A stretch of 26,910 bases of DNA from a virus, in the IMG/VR virus record IMGVR_UViG_3300037296_000120, positions 1 through 26,910 of that record; one strand, 5' to 3'. This document shows, one piece after another, positions 19,832-26,910 of this stretch (position 1 is its first letter; each line of letters opens with the position of its first letter). The notes below the pieces were generated by a model that did no database searches, was not told the origin of the DNA, and saw nothing but the letters and a program-made list of their open reading frames with translations. The translations under genes and the position numbers were made by a program.

Positions 19832-20427
19832 ACGGGGCTATATCCGGCGTAGAGTGACATGCGCTCACACCCCTTGTCGCCGGGATAGCGGCGCTGTTGA
19901 TCTGCGTCCGTCCAGCGGCCATTTGCCGGGGCGTTGCGGTTGGTGAAAAGGCCGTAGGTCGTCAACTCGATGGTGCGCTGATAGTTCGCATCGCCGTCGC
20001 GTTCGGCGCTGTACGCCATGCGGTCCATCTTGCCCGTGTATTCCGCAAAGGCGGGGATCAGCGGCGACCAAGGTTGCACGCCTACATCGTCTGGCGTCAC
20101 GTCGAAAAACTGCTTGTAGATGATGATCGTGCGGTCCTGCACGCGGGTTTTAGACGCCCGCGCAAGTCCCTGCATTTCGCTCGTCGCGCCCTGCAACGTC
20201 AGCGTGACGCTTTCCGCCGTGGCGCTGTTCGATGCCGGTATCTCTGACACGCCGATCAGGTCGCCAACGCCCTGCCATGTGTGGCCTGCCGTTTCCAGAT
20301 TGCCCCAGCCGGTCCAGACGCGGCGCGGGGCGTCCACGAAGTCCATAAATATCAGGTAGTCCGACGCTACTTGTCCGGTGCGCAGCTTGGCGTCCGGCAC
20401 GGCGATAATGTCGTCGCGGATGGTCAT
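19819..20427 (-). CDS. Tail-tip / hub protein (DUF2163-like by position)
   Basis: A 202-residue protein (MTIRDDIIAVPDAKLRTGQV start) with PRRVWTGWGNLETAGHTWQG and later ASNSATAESVTLTLQG and FTNRNAPANGRWTDADQQ. The GW-G-xL-x-xxGxTWxGxGdLIgV pattern is found in minor tail proteins next to tape measure genes, analogous to GTA gp13 (DUF2163) hub proteins. It ends CERMSLYAGYSPVW. Overlaps both neighbours (ATGA upstream; 13 bases downstream). Likely part of the tail tip. Confidence 0.65.
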   Translation of the reverse strand: MTIRDDIIAVPDAKLRTGQVASDYLIFMDFVDAPRRVWTGWGNLETAGHTWQGVGDLIGVSEIPASNSATAESVTLTLQGATSEMQGLARASKTRVQDRTIIIYKQFFDVTPDDVGVQPWSPLIPAFAEYTGKMDRMAYSAERDGDANYQRTIELTTYGLFTNRNAPANGRWTDADQQRRYPGDKGCERMSLYAGYSPVWTV

Positions 20428-21101
20428 GGCGTGGCCTCGCGGAAATTGACCGTCACGGATTTGACCGGTGACGTGTCAAAGGGCAAATAGCCTTCATCGT
20501 CTGTGGCGAAGTGCATCCGGCATACAGGCCGATCCAAAATAACTGGCGTGTTGTTCGTGTAGGCTTGCCGCAGGACAGGCTGAACGCGAATGTCTGCCGT
20601 CCCATCGCCGCGATCCACGACGCTCAATATCTCGTGGTATCGTTCGCCCAATCCGACACGGTGGCCGGGGCGCAATCCGGTCGTGTTGTCATAGGACACG
20701 CGGAACGCGCTATCCCGCAACGCTACAGCGCCATCTAGGCGGGCGTGGACGGTATCCGTCTGCGCAAAACCCGTGTTATCGCCGAACCCAAGCTGGGGAA
20801 CGCTAACAGCCTCCTTGCGGGATAGCTGCCGCCCCTGCCCGTCACGGGGCAGATACCGCGACCATGCAGGCACCAGCGTCTCGCCTAGCATCCCCTGCAT
20901 CTGCGCCACGAACCCTTGCCACGCGAGAAAGCCTTCCTCACCTCGAATCAAGAAAGTGGCCTCGGCTTTCCAATGACCGGAATTGCTGGCAACGCGGGTC
21001 ACTGCACCCGACATGCCAGCCCCCCCACCGCCAGACATGCCAACGGGATAAAAGCGCACCGACTGAAACAGCGCCTGGTGCGGGAATGTTGCAAAGATCA
21101 T
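20424..21101 (-). CDS. Minor tail protein after tape measure (distal tail-like)
   Basis: A 225-residue protein without a strong motif. The N-terminus has FYPVGMSGGGGAGMSGAVTR, then beta-rich segments (GHWKAEATFLIRGEEGFLAW) and a C-terminal GRPVCRMHFATDDEGYLPFD-like stretch. By position, immediately after the tape measure and before the hub-like gene, it is the equivalent of the distal tail protein (GTA gp12). It overlaps the tape measure gene by ATGA. Confidence 0.6.
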   Translation of the reverse strand: MIFATFPHQALFQSVRFYPVGMSGGGGAGMSGAVTRVASNSGHWKAEATFLIRGEEGFLAWQGFVAQMQGMLGETLVPAWSRYLPRDGQGRQLSRKEAVSVPQLGFGDNTGFAQTDTVHARLDGAVALRDSAFRVSYDNTTGLRPGHRVGLGERYHEILSVVDRGDGTADIRVQPVLRQAYTNNTPVILDRPVCRMHFATDDEGYLPFDTSPVKSVTVNFREATP

Positions 21102-23653
21102 GCTGTCTCTTTCCGGTAACGGTCCATCACACCCGGCATTTCACGGCGTATTTGGCCCATGCCCTGTTGAACGCCGCGCTGCGTGACGCTCTGCACGAAT
21201 GGCATTAGGTTGCCGTTGTTGTCCGCAGACACGCCAACGGTGACGTGCATTGCACCGCCTCCACCGCCGCCGACCGATTGGCCCTTGGTGTGGTCAACGA
21301 TAGTTTCGCGGGGGTGCAGCATAGCCATGAAGCCGCCCTTGCCGTCTAGACCGCCCGAACGTGGCCCGCTGCCAGTGTTGCCGCCGCCGTCGAATGAAAA
21401 CAGCTTAGAAGCGCCAGACATCAAGCCGCCAAAGCCGCCACCTCCGCCGCCGATATTGGCAAAGGTGCCAGAACCAAATAGTGCGTATTCGATTGCCGCC
21501 CGCTTGATCGCGTTGATGACGCCTTCAAACGCGCCCTCTACGCCCATTGCCGCGTCGATCAGGCTGTCTTTCCATTGCTGGTTTAGCTGTTCAAGCGCGG
21601 CCATCTGGTCCTGCGCTTGCTCGTATTGGCCTGCCAGCGTGCCGACATGCGCGGCCTCTGCGTCTATGCGTGCGGACAATTCGTCAGTGACGACGATGCC
21701 GCGCTTTTTCGCCTCGTCCAGCAGCGCATATCGCGCCGTCAGTTCCGCGACCTCGGCCTTAGACTTGCCGACCATTTCGATCTGGCGCTCTAGGGCTGCG
21801 ATGTCGCGCTCTACCGTCTCGAAGAATGGCGTTTCCTCTTTGCCGGATTTCTTGCTCTTGGTGCCGCCGCTTTTCTTGCTGCCGGTACCGTTAGCCGCCT
21901 TGATCGCGTCCGCCGCCGCCTTTTCCGCAGCCTTGGCGTTTTCCTCAAGTTCAGCAGCCGCACGCGCCCCAGCCGCAAGGCTGTTCGTGTCGCTTTCGAT
22001 CTGCGATAGGGTCGATGTGCTGCCATTGCGGATTGCGGCATAGGCCAGTGCGCCGGTATCCTCCTGCATCTGCCCGCGCGTTTCAGCGCCAGCCAAGCCG
22101 ACAGGATCGCCCGCGTAGTCAATGCGGCGCTGCGCTGCCTGCGATGCCAAGCGGTTCGCCGTCGCGATGCCCTTAGTGATACCGGCTAACTGCGCCAGCG
22201 CCCCAGCTAGATTTCCATTAAGCCGCGCCGCCTCGTCTGCTGCGTTGCCAACTTCGCTTGTGATCCGCGTTGATGCGTCCGCTACGCCGTTCGCGTTGCC
22301 CTCTGCATCGGAAAAGCGGTTTGCAGCCTCACGGACAATATCCTCGACCTCGACAACACGGCGAAGCAAGTCATCTTCAACCGTCAAACCGGCATCTACA
22401 AGCCCGCGCCGCATACCCTCTATAGCGTCCCGCGCACCGTCGAAATCGCCAGCGGCGATAGCGTTTCGCATTGTATTCTCAAAGGCCGCAATGTCCGTCA
22501 GTAAAGCAGGGGGCAAGCGGATTTCGCCCGCAAGCGTTCCAGCGTTCGCAAGGTCGCCCTGCAACACCGCAAGTTCGTTCTTCATCAGCGCCAAGTCGTC
22601 AAGTTCAGCTTGACTGACAAAAATGCCGTTGCTCTGACGCGCTGCAATGTCTGCCTGCGCGTCCGCTATCTGACGCTTGGCATCTTCGATCTGTTCATCA
22701 GTCGCGCCAACCAAAGCCTCGCCAACCGCGCCGAATAGCTTGCCGATCTGACTGGCGTAATTGTCATCAAACAGATCATCCATGAAATTGCCGATTTCCA
22801 AACGCGCAGCACGCTTTTCAATCTCGGCCAATGCATCAGACAGTTCAGAAACGGCGACTGTGACCTCACCGTATTTTTTGCGCAAATCCTCAATGCCGCC
22901 AGCACTTGCCGAAGCCAAAGCAGCTTCGGCGCGCGATAGTGCGCCTCGCGCCATGTCCAGCTTCTCCGCGAACGTCTTTACCTTTTCGTCCGCATCCTCG
23001 GCTTCACTACCCAAAGTGAAGAACATCGCGGCCAATGGGATGCCGACAGCCGCCACAGTGCCTAGAAGGGGGGCTACAATGCCAAGTGCGCCACCAAGTG
23101 CACCGAACCCGCCGAACAACTGCGGAAGCTGCTGCGATAGGATGCGGCTGGCGCTGGTGCCCATTTCCATCTGCACGGCCATGTCACCAATCTGCGCTGC
23201 GGTGTTTTGCAGCACAAATCGCCCTGCCCCACCGATCTGAGTTACGCGACCAATCCCAGAAGCTAGGTTTGCAGCATTTGGGACAGTTTTGGCGTATTGA
23301 TCACGGACTAGGGCCAAAACCCTTGCATGTTCCCGCGCAGATATCGTCCCCGCATTCAGAGCATCGCTTAGCGTCTTTTCGCTTTGCGCCAACCTCTGCC
23401 CAGCGGCGGCAGCGGGGTCAACAGATGATGCCAGCGACTTATACTTCGCGTCAATCTTGTCAAAATGGCTGGTAAAAACTGAAGCTGAGTCAGCCGCAGA
23501 CTTCTTCATGCGGCTGCTCATAGTGTCGAACCGCTTTTCTAAGTTTGTAGCAGCTCCGGTCCCGACCTGTGTGGCCTTCGCCATTTGCTTCTCGAACTTG
23601 GAAAGTGAAGCCTCCATGCGCAGCATTAGGCCGGTGTCGATGTTCTGCGCCAT
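21098..23653 (-). CDS. Tape measure protein
   Basis: An 851-residue protein that sets tail length and is probably ejected with the DNA. The N-terminal region (residues 1-130) is helical and matches the lambda-family tape measure start (LMLRMEASLSKFEKQMAKAT). A hydrophobic, Gly-rich stretch at about 183-215 (LGGALGIVAPLLGTVAAVGI) is the expected membrane-inserting segment. Much of 220-720 is coiled coil (AKAAEKAAADAIKAANG). The end is Gly-rich (GGGGFGGLMSG, GGGGGAMHVTVGVSADNNG). By the 1.5 angstrom per residue rule, the tail would be about 125-130 nm long. It is by far the longest gene of the tail region. Confidence 0.93.
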   Translation of the reverse strand: MAQNIDTGLMLRMEASLSKFEKQMAKATQVGTGAATNLEKRFDTMSSRMKKSAADSASVFTSHFDKIDAKYKSLASSVDPAAAAGQRLAQSEKTLSDALNAGTISAREHARVLALVRDQYAKTVPNAANLASGIGRVTQIGGAGRFVLQNTAAQIGDMAVQMEMGTSASRILSQQLPQLFGGFGALGGALGIVAPLLGTVAAVGIPLAAMFFTLGSEAEDADEKVKTFAEKLDMARGALSRAEAALASASAGGIEDLRKKYGEVTVAVSELSDALAEIEKRAARLEIGNFMDDLFDDNYASQIGKLFGAVGEALVGATDEQIEDAKRQIADAQADIAARQSNGIFVSQAELDDLALMKNELAVLQGDLANAGTLAGEIRLPPALLTDIAAFENTMRNAIAAGDFDGARDAIEGMRRGLVDAGLTVEDDLLRRVVEVEDIVREAANRFSDAEGNANGVADASTRITSEVGNAADEAARLNGNLAGALAQLAGITKGIATANRLASQAAQRRIDYAGDPVGLAGAETRGQMQEDTGALAYAAIRNGSTSTLSQIESDTNSLAAGARAAAELEENAKAAEKAAADAIKAANGTGSKKSGGTKSKKSGKEETPFFETVERDIAALERQIEMVGKSKAEVAELTARYALLDEAKKRGIVVTDELSARIDAEAAHVGTLAGQYEQAQDQMAALEQLNQQWKDSLIDAAMGVEGAFEGVINAIKRAAIEYALFGSGTFANIGGGGGGFGGLMSGASKLFSFDGGGNTGSGPRSGGLDGKGGFMAMLHPRETIVDHTKGQSVGGGGGGAMHVTVGVSADNNGNLMPFVQSVTQRGVQQGMGQIRREMPGVMDRYRKETA

Positions 23654-23657
23654 GCTT

Positions 23658-24173
23658 TTAGACCTTCATGCGTTCGAGCATTTCTTCAAACTCCGCCTCA
23701 GTTGGCGGCTGGACCTTTTCACCTCCGAAGGCGCGGCACATGTGGATGAAGTCCTGATATGACATTTCGCGCAGCGCAGACGGCGCAACGCCTAACTTGG
23801 CAAATGACGCCAGCAACTCGCCTAGATTGTATGGTGTGGCAGGGTCGCCCGCTGGCTTAGTCTCGTCGGGTTCAATGCCGACCATGACCGAAATCAGGAT
23901 TTCTAAGGCCAATTCGACACGCTCCACCATCGGAACTGTGTCGAAGCGGTCTTTCATCAGCCGATCAGCTTCAACCGACGACATCCCACCGCCGATCAAG
24001 CCAAGCCTGATCGTATGGTATACATCACGGGCGAAATAGCATTGCTTTGCCAGCCGCAGGTAGATTTCACCAAAACCGACTTTTCCGCAGGCTTCTTCCA
24101 GATCCATCAGCTTGCCAAAGGGCATGTTGAACGGGCGATCTTCGCCCGCCCATTGCTTGATGATTTCCGGCAT
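23658..24173 (-). CDS. Tail assembly chaperone (GTA gp10-like)
   Basis: A 171-residue protein. Residues 1-105 match the GTA gp10-type chaperone family: FGKLMDLEEACGKVGFGEIY, followed by DVYHTIRLGLIGGGMSSVEA. Residues 110-171 (GELLASFAKLGVAPSALREM then SYQDFIHMCRAFGGEK) resemble the short second chaperone that usually follows as a separate gene (GAxP...F...), so the two may be joined here. The ATG at 24173 shares one base with the tail tube stop; an in-frame GTG at 24191 lies inside that gene. It coats and delivers the tape measure protein. Confidence 0.75.
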   Translation of the reverse strand: MPEIIKQWAGEDRPFNMPFGKLMDLEEACGKVGFGEIYLRLAKQCYFARDVYHTIRLGLIGGGMSSVEADRLMKDRFDTVPMVERVELALEILISVMVGIEPDETKPAGDPATPYNLGELLASFAKLGVAPSALREMSYQDFIHMCRAFGGEKVQPPTEAEFEEMLERMKV

Positions 24174-24622
24174 TAGGTCGCCGCCGTCCACACGCGCTGA
24201 CCTGCGCCCATGATCGAGGCGCTGAACGTCGCGGTGCTCTTGCCTTCTGCGCCGAACTCCAGCGTGTCCAGAAACGCGGGTAGCGTGTAGAATCCGCCGC
24301 CGTCAGCAGTTGATTCATCAAACATGATCTTGATGTTTTTCTTCGTGGCGTCATCGGCCCATGCACGCCACTGCGTCAGGCTATCGCCCTTCGCCACGCG
24401 GCCAGAAATGCTGACGGTCGTGTCTTGGCTTTCCAGATAACGCACGATCAGCGCAGGCAGGCCAAGCGGGTCGTCGCAGTCAAGCACGACATCTTCGCCC
24501 AGGTTGTTCTTGAGGGTCACGTTGCGAGCATTCGCGCCGCAGGGGAAAGCGAATGTTTCGGTTGGCGTAGCGCCATCACCTAACAAAATGATTAGCTTGT
24601 CGGATAGATCGGGTGCAGCCAT
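24173..24622 (-). CDS. Major tail tube protein
   Basis: A 149-residue protein with the beta-rich layout of siphovirus tail tube proteins: KLIILLGDGATPTETFAFPC at the N-terminus, central VSISGRVAKGDSLTQWRAWA, and FYTLPAFLDTLEFGAEGKST followed by ATFSASIMGAGQRVW at the end, the typical E-G-x-x-x-x-x-x-F/S-G-tube closing pattern. AAGGA precedes the ATG at 24622; an earlier in-frame start would overlap the next gene. Its stop overlaps the chaperone ATG. Confidence 0.78.
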   Translation of the reverse strand: MAAPDLSDKLIILLGDGATPTETFAFPCGANARNVTLKNNLGEDVVLDCDDPLGLPALIVRYLESQDTTVSISGRVAKGDSLTQWRAWADDATKKNIKIMFDESTADGGGFYTLPAFLDTLEFGAEGKSTATFSASIMGAGQRVWTAAT

Positions 24623-24626
24623 GGGC

Positions 24627-24785
24627 CTATTCCTTCTTTTCGGGTTCAACGGGGGTGGCGGAGCCGCTGGCAATCAATGCCTCTGCGGTTGCTTTCGGCA
24701 GGTTGTGTTCTCCACCCGCGCGAAATGCTTGAATGACTGCCGGTTTTACCCGATGGTCAACGTCTCGAATGATCCTCACCTTCAT
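24627..24785 (-). CDS. Hypothetical small protein (52 aa)
   Basis: A 52-residue protein (MKVRIIRDVDHRVKPAVIQA start, EPEKKE end) with a strong ribosome binding site, GGAGG, five bases before the ATG. Small proteins of this kind, carrying a RxxxxA..F..G pattern and a Glu/Lys tail, often sit just upstream of tail tube genes, but their role is unknown. The start codon is only 11 bases from the divergent start of the + strand gene at 24797. Confidence 0.6.
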   Translation of the reverse strand: MKVRIIRDVDHRVKPAVIQAFRAGGEHNLPKATAEALIASGSATPVEPEKKE

Positions 24786-24796
24786 GGGAACCTCCA

Positions 24797-25099
24797 ATGT
24801 TAAGAATTGCTGTTGTGCTGACCGGCCTTGCGTTGCCGTCCGTCGCGCTTGCCGACACATGCGAAGAAATCCACGCCTCAATTCAGGCTGACTTTGACGC
24901 GGCGTCCGATGATGCTGCCCGATTGATCCAGCGGCGTTTTGACCTATTCAGCCTTGCATCGAACCAAACAGACGGCCAATTAGAAGCCGTCGCGCGTCAG
25001 GCCGGGGAACAGGCCGCAGATATGATCTTGCAAGCCGAAATATCCCGCCGCAACGAACGCGCCGCAATTGATATGCTCTGCCCGATCAGATTGCCTTAA
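24797..25099 (+). CDS. Predicted exported protein, reverse-oriented accessory gene (moron)
   Basis: A 100-residue protein. Residues 1-19 form a clear Sec signal peptide (MLRIAVVLTGLALPSVALA) with an ALA cleavage site before DTCEE. The mature part of about 81 residues is mostly helical (AARLIQRRFDLFSLA, then QLEAVARQAGEQAADMILQA) with two cysteines (Cys22 and Cys95) that could pair in the periplasm. It is the only + strand gene within 15 kb of leftward late genes and fills a 300-base gap in which no leftward gene exists. The ribosome binding site is weak (GGGAA). This layout is that of a moron; envelope modification or superinfection exclusion are possible jobs, neither shown. Confidence 0.75.
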   Translation: MLRIAVVLTGLALPSVALADTCEEIHASIQADFDAASDDAARLIQRRFDLFSLASNQTDGQLEAVARQAGEQAADMILQAEISRRNERAAIDMLCPIRLP

Positions 25100-25490
25100 T
25101 CGCCTTGTTCATGGCACGGGTGATCCGGTTGCGGACGCTCTTGCGCTTGGCCCGCCACACGGGGAAAAAGAACGGGTTGGCAGGCATGTTGACCGTGCCG
25201 AACTCCTGAAACCGCGCATAGAACGCCTTGCCGCCGCCCGCGTAGATCGTGATGCGCAAAGTCGCGTATTCATTGCCCGCGACCGCTCCCAGCGTGAGAC
25301 TGCCCTTCGGCGCATCGCCCCACGTCCAGCCGATAGAACCCGCCAGATCGCCTGTCACATGCGGCGCAACCTGATACATCTGCGCGACGATTTCCTCTGC
25401 GATTTCCTCCATCGCATTGCGGACTTCCATTGCGACACGTTCGGGGATCGCGCCCCAGCGGCGCTGGAACGCGGCCAAGCCCTCAACCAT
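25086..25490 (-). CDS. HK97 gp10-like head-tail connector / tail completion protein
   Basis: A 134-residue protein with the family pattern: helix EVRNAMEEIAEEIVAQMYQV, then APHVTGDLAGSIG (P-x-x-TGDL, residues 43-49), beta strands, then FYARFQEFGTVNMPANPFFF (EFGT at 96-99 and PANPFFFPVWRA). It acts at the neck or tail end in tail attachment. It overlaps the DUF3168 gene by 8 bases. The small C-terminal basic helix (KRKSVRNRITRAMNKAIKAI) is typical. Confidence 0.85.
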   Translation of the reverse strand: MVEGLAAFQRRWGAIPERVAMEVRNAMEEIAEEIVAQMYQVAPHVTGDLAGSIGWTWGDAPKGSLTLGAVAGNEYATLRITIYAGGGKAFYARFQEFGTVNMPANPFFFPVWRAKRKSVRNRITRAMNKAIKAI

Positions 25491-25893
25491 TGCGCTGCTC
25501 GATTTCAGCGGTAACGCTAAGCCAAGCGTGCCCCGTTAAACCGTCCGGGTCCATCATCGCCCGCACGCTTTCCACATAGATGCGGGTTAGCGCGTGAACG
25601 TTCATCTGCAATGGCTGGTTATGCAGCGCGTTGTAGACCGCATCCGCCAAATCCTTCGCGGGCCGCAGCCGCTTGCTGCCGTCGCGCACCCAGCAGTCAA
25701 TCTGGATGGTTTCCTCGCGCCCGTCGATGCAATCCATATCCTCCGGCACAAAGTCGGACGGGCCAAAGCTGATTGCCGGGTAAAACGCGGGCTTGCCGTC
25801 CACTACGTTCGTGCCGACGATAGCAGACACCGCAGGATCAGCGATAAGCGCGTTGTAGATCGCCGTTTGCAATTCTGTTGATGCGGATGGCAT
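25483..25893 (-). CDS. Tail terminator-like protein (DUF3168)
   Basis: A 136-residue protein beginning MPSASTELQTAIYNALIADP and ending in SVRAMMDPDGLTGHAWLSVT, the N-terminal helix and the long strand pattern of DUF3168, proteins that end tail tube growth and join it to the connector. The middle contains DCIDGREETIQIDCWVRDGS. Start chosen at 25893 because it overlaps the upstream stop as TAATG. Confidence 0.82.
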   Translation of the reverse strand: MPSASTELQTAIYNALIADPAVSAIVGTNVVDGKPAFYPAISFGPSDFVPEDMDCIDGREETIQIDCWVRDGSKRLRPAKDLADAVYNALHNQPLQMNVHALTRIYVESVRAMMDPDGLTGHAWLSVTAEIEQRNG

Positions 25894-26228
25894 TATAGGG
25901 CAACCCCGCTTTCTACGCGCAACCAAACATATGCGCGGTCGGTGATCGCATCACACTCGCGCACGTTGTATTTCACGCCGCGCCGCACGTCTCGCATCAC
26001 ATAATCCGTCGTGATTGCCCGCGATGCCGCGCTAGACCGCAGCTTGACGCGAAACACCGCCGTGCCAGTCAATCCGCCTGCGTCAACCGCCTCTTTGCCG
26101 CGATCATATTCCAGCGATGCCCATGCTGTGAACACCTCGCCAAACGACACGTCGAAGCCGCCCGAACCGTCCGGCACTTTCGTCTCACCGTCGAACGCGA
26201 CACGTTCATCTAGCTTGCCTGCGGTCAT
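25893..26228 (-). CDS. Head-tail joining protein
   Basis: A 111-residue, beta-rich protein of the phage head-tail joining family (SPP1 gp16-like). The opening MTAGKLDERVAFDGETKVPD then GSGGFDVSFGEVFTAWASLE has the L-xxRVaF-x-x-Gg-x-x-W-a-x-l pattern of this family. The start is fixed at 26228 by TAATG overlap with the connector gene. Forms part of the neck that closes the filled head. Confidence 0.82.
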   Translation of the reverse strand: MTAGKLDERVAFDGETKVPDGSGGFDVSFGEVFTAWASLEYDRGKEAVDAGGLTGTAVFRVKLRSSAASRAITTDYVMRDVRRGVKYNVRECDAITDRAYVWLRVESGVAL

Positions 26229-26797
26229 TACATGCTGCCCCATCGGTGCGGCGCGATCAGCGCCTCATATGCGCCCGTGGGCTTGGCATTTTCTGCCATC
26301 GTTTCGCGGTATTCGTAGAGCGTCCCGACGTGCAGCAGGATCGCCGCCTTGATCGACCAAGGCACGTCTGCCGCTGTGCCGTATCCGGTTGTCAATGTCA
26401 CGCGGACAGGGGCGGGGTTATCATCCTGCAAGCTGCCCTGCGAAAAGCTTGCAGGGAAAGACACGCCAGGCCCGCCGACTGTGCCAGCGACATATGCACC
26501 GGCCACAGTCTGTGCAGTGCCTGCCGCGTCGTCATAGACTACGGACACGTCAGACGCCGTAGGGAACGGCAGGGGCAGCGTGTGATACCAGCACGGGAAG
26601 TCCTGCCGCCATGTCTGCGTGACAAGGCACCGGCCAAGAATGCCGTTGTAGCCGTCCAGATAGTCGGTTGCGGCCTGCACGATTGCCTCGATCAGCGTGT
26701 CTTCGTCGTCGTAGTCAACGCGCAGGTGATCCTTCGCCTCGGCAAGCGTGATGACCTGCTCGGCAGGTGGCGTGACAAGGACCGGGCGCAACTTCAT
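26228..26797 (-). CDS. Head-tail connector protein (HK97 gp6 / phiE125 gp8-like)
   Basis: A 189-residue protein. The start (ITLAEAKDHLRVDYDDEDTL, residues 16-35) and the helix LIEAIVQAATDYLDGYNGIL are typical of the gp6-like connector family, which stacks on the portal. The middle has TQTWRQDFPCWY and a FPTASDVSVVYDDA segment, and the C-terminal helix VPWSIKAAILLHVGTLYEYR is the family's closing motif. Both ends overlap neighbours, TGATG upstream and TAATG downstream. Confidence 0.85.
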   Translation of the reverse strand: MKLRPVLVTPPAEQVITLAEAKDHLRVDYDDEDTLIEAIVQAATDYLDGYNGILGRCLVTQTWRQDFPCWYHTLPLPFPTASDVSVVYDDAAGTAQTVAGAYVAGTVGGPGVSFPASFSQGSLQDDNPAPVRVTLTTGYGTAADVPWSIKAAILLHVGTLYEYRETMAENAKPTGAYEALIAPHRWGSM

Positions 26798-26910
26798 CAG
26801 TCAGCGGCCTTCAAGCCATAAGCGACAGGATCGACGCCAAGCGCCTTAGCCTTTTCAAGCGTCATGCCGGAAGGCGATGGCTTTTCGACAGGCTTAGCCT
26901 GCTTCGCATC
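26797..26910 (-). CDS. C-terminal part of head-region protein, cut by window edge
   Basis: The leftward frame runs from the right edge (26910) to TGA at 26799-26797, giving 37 residues: a Lys/Pro-rich segment, then MTLEKAKALGVDPVAYGLKA and AAD. The stop shares a base with the next gene's ATG (TGATG). The 5' end lies outside the window, so the protein cannot be named; its place before the connector gene suggests a small protein downstream of the major capsid gene. Confidence 0.5.
   Translation of the reverse strand, partial: DAKQAKPVEKPSPSGMTLEKAKALGVDPVAYGLKAAD

Noticed and set aside
21183-22043. Long + strand open frame (286 codons) inside the tape measure gene
   Set aside because: Exactly antisense to a strong tape measure gene; its Pro/Ser-rich low-complexity product is typical of the opposite frame of Gly/Ala-rich coding DNA.

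Overview
This window looks like part of the genome of a temperate, long-tailed (siphovirus-type) phage or prophage of a high-GC alphaproteobacterium, most likely of the Rhodobacterales. Codon use is GC-rich. The tail genes follow the order seen in Rhodobacter-type phages and gene transfer agents (tail chaperone of the GTA gp10 type, tape measure, two tail-tip proteins, tail-tip fibre). The integrase lies beside a phage attachment site built on tRNA-Cys. Terminase, portal, protease and major capsid genes are not present and probably lie beyond the right edge.

Layout. (1) About 1-8665, + strand: one long early operon of about 25 mostly tiny genes, nearly all joined by ATGA or TGATG stop/start overlaps. 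Recognisable members are an ERF single-strand annealing protein, a DUF1367 protein, a Ref/HNH-type nuclease, a nucleotidyltransferase-like protein, a DUF551 protein and, near the end, a tyrosine integrase. (2) 8012-8217: attP candidate, with a core copying the 5' half of tRNA-Cys(GCA) flanked by integrase arm-type repeats. (3) 8631-9998, - strand: a small operon led by a ribbon-helix-helix-like regulator and a GIY-YIG protein. (4) 10000-10131: divergent control region. (5) 10132-10851, + strand: three unknown small proteins, each preceded by the same 13-bp leader. (6) 10915-10991: hairpins, including a good terminator for the leftward late operon. (7) 11018-26910, - strand: the late operon. 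From right to left it holds head-tail connector, head-tail joining, tail terminator, HK97 gp10-like protein, tail tube, chaperone, tape measure, tail-tip proteins, an esterase-bearing fibre, a lectin-like fibre, membrane/holin-like proteins, a collagen-like fibre, an endolysin and a small holin-like protein.

How the genes fit together. The left operon supplies homologous recombination (ERF with a Ref-like nuclease) and integration. The right operon builds the neck, tail and receptor-binding fibres and lyses the host. No replication protein or classical CI-type repressor was recognised here. The most intriguing parts are the attP structure, a lone + strand gene for an exported protein inserted in the late operon (24797-25099), the three-gene shared-leader cassette at 10132-10851, and a GNAT-like gene occupying the place where related tail modules carry a peptidase.
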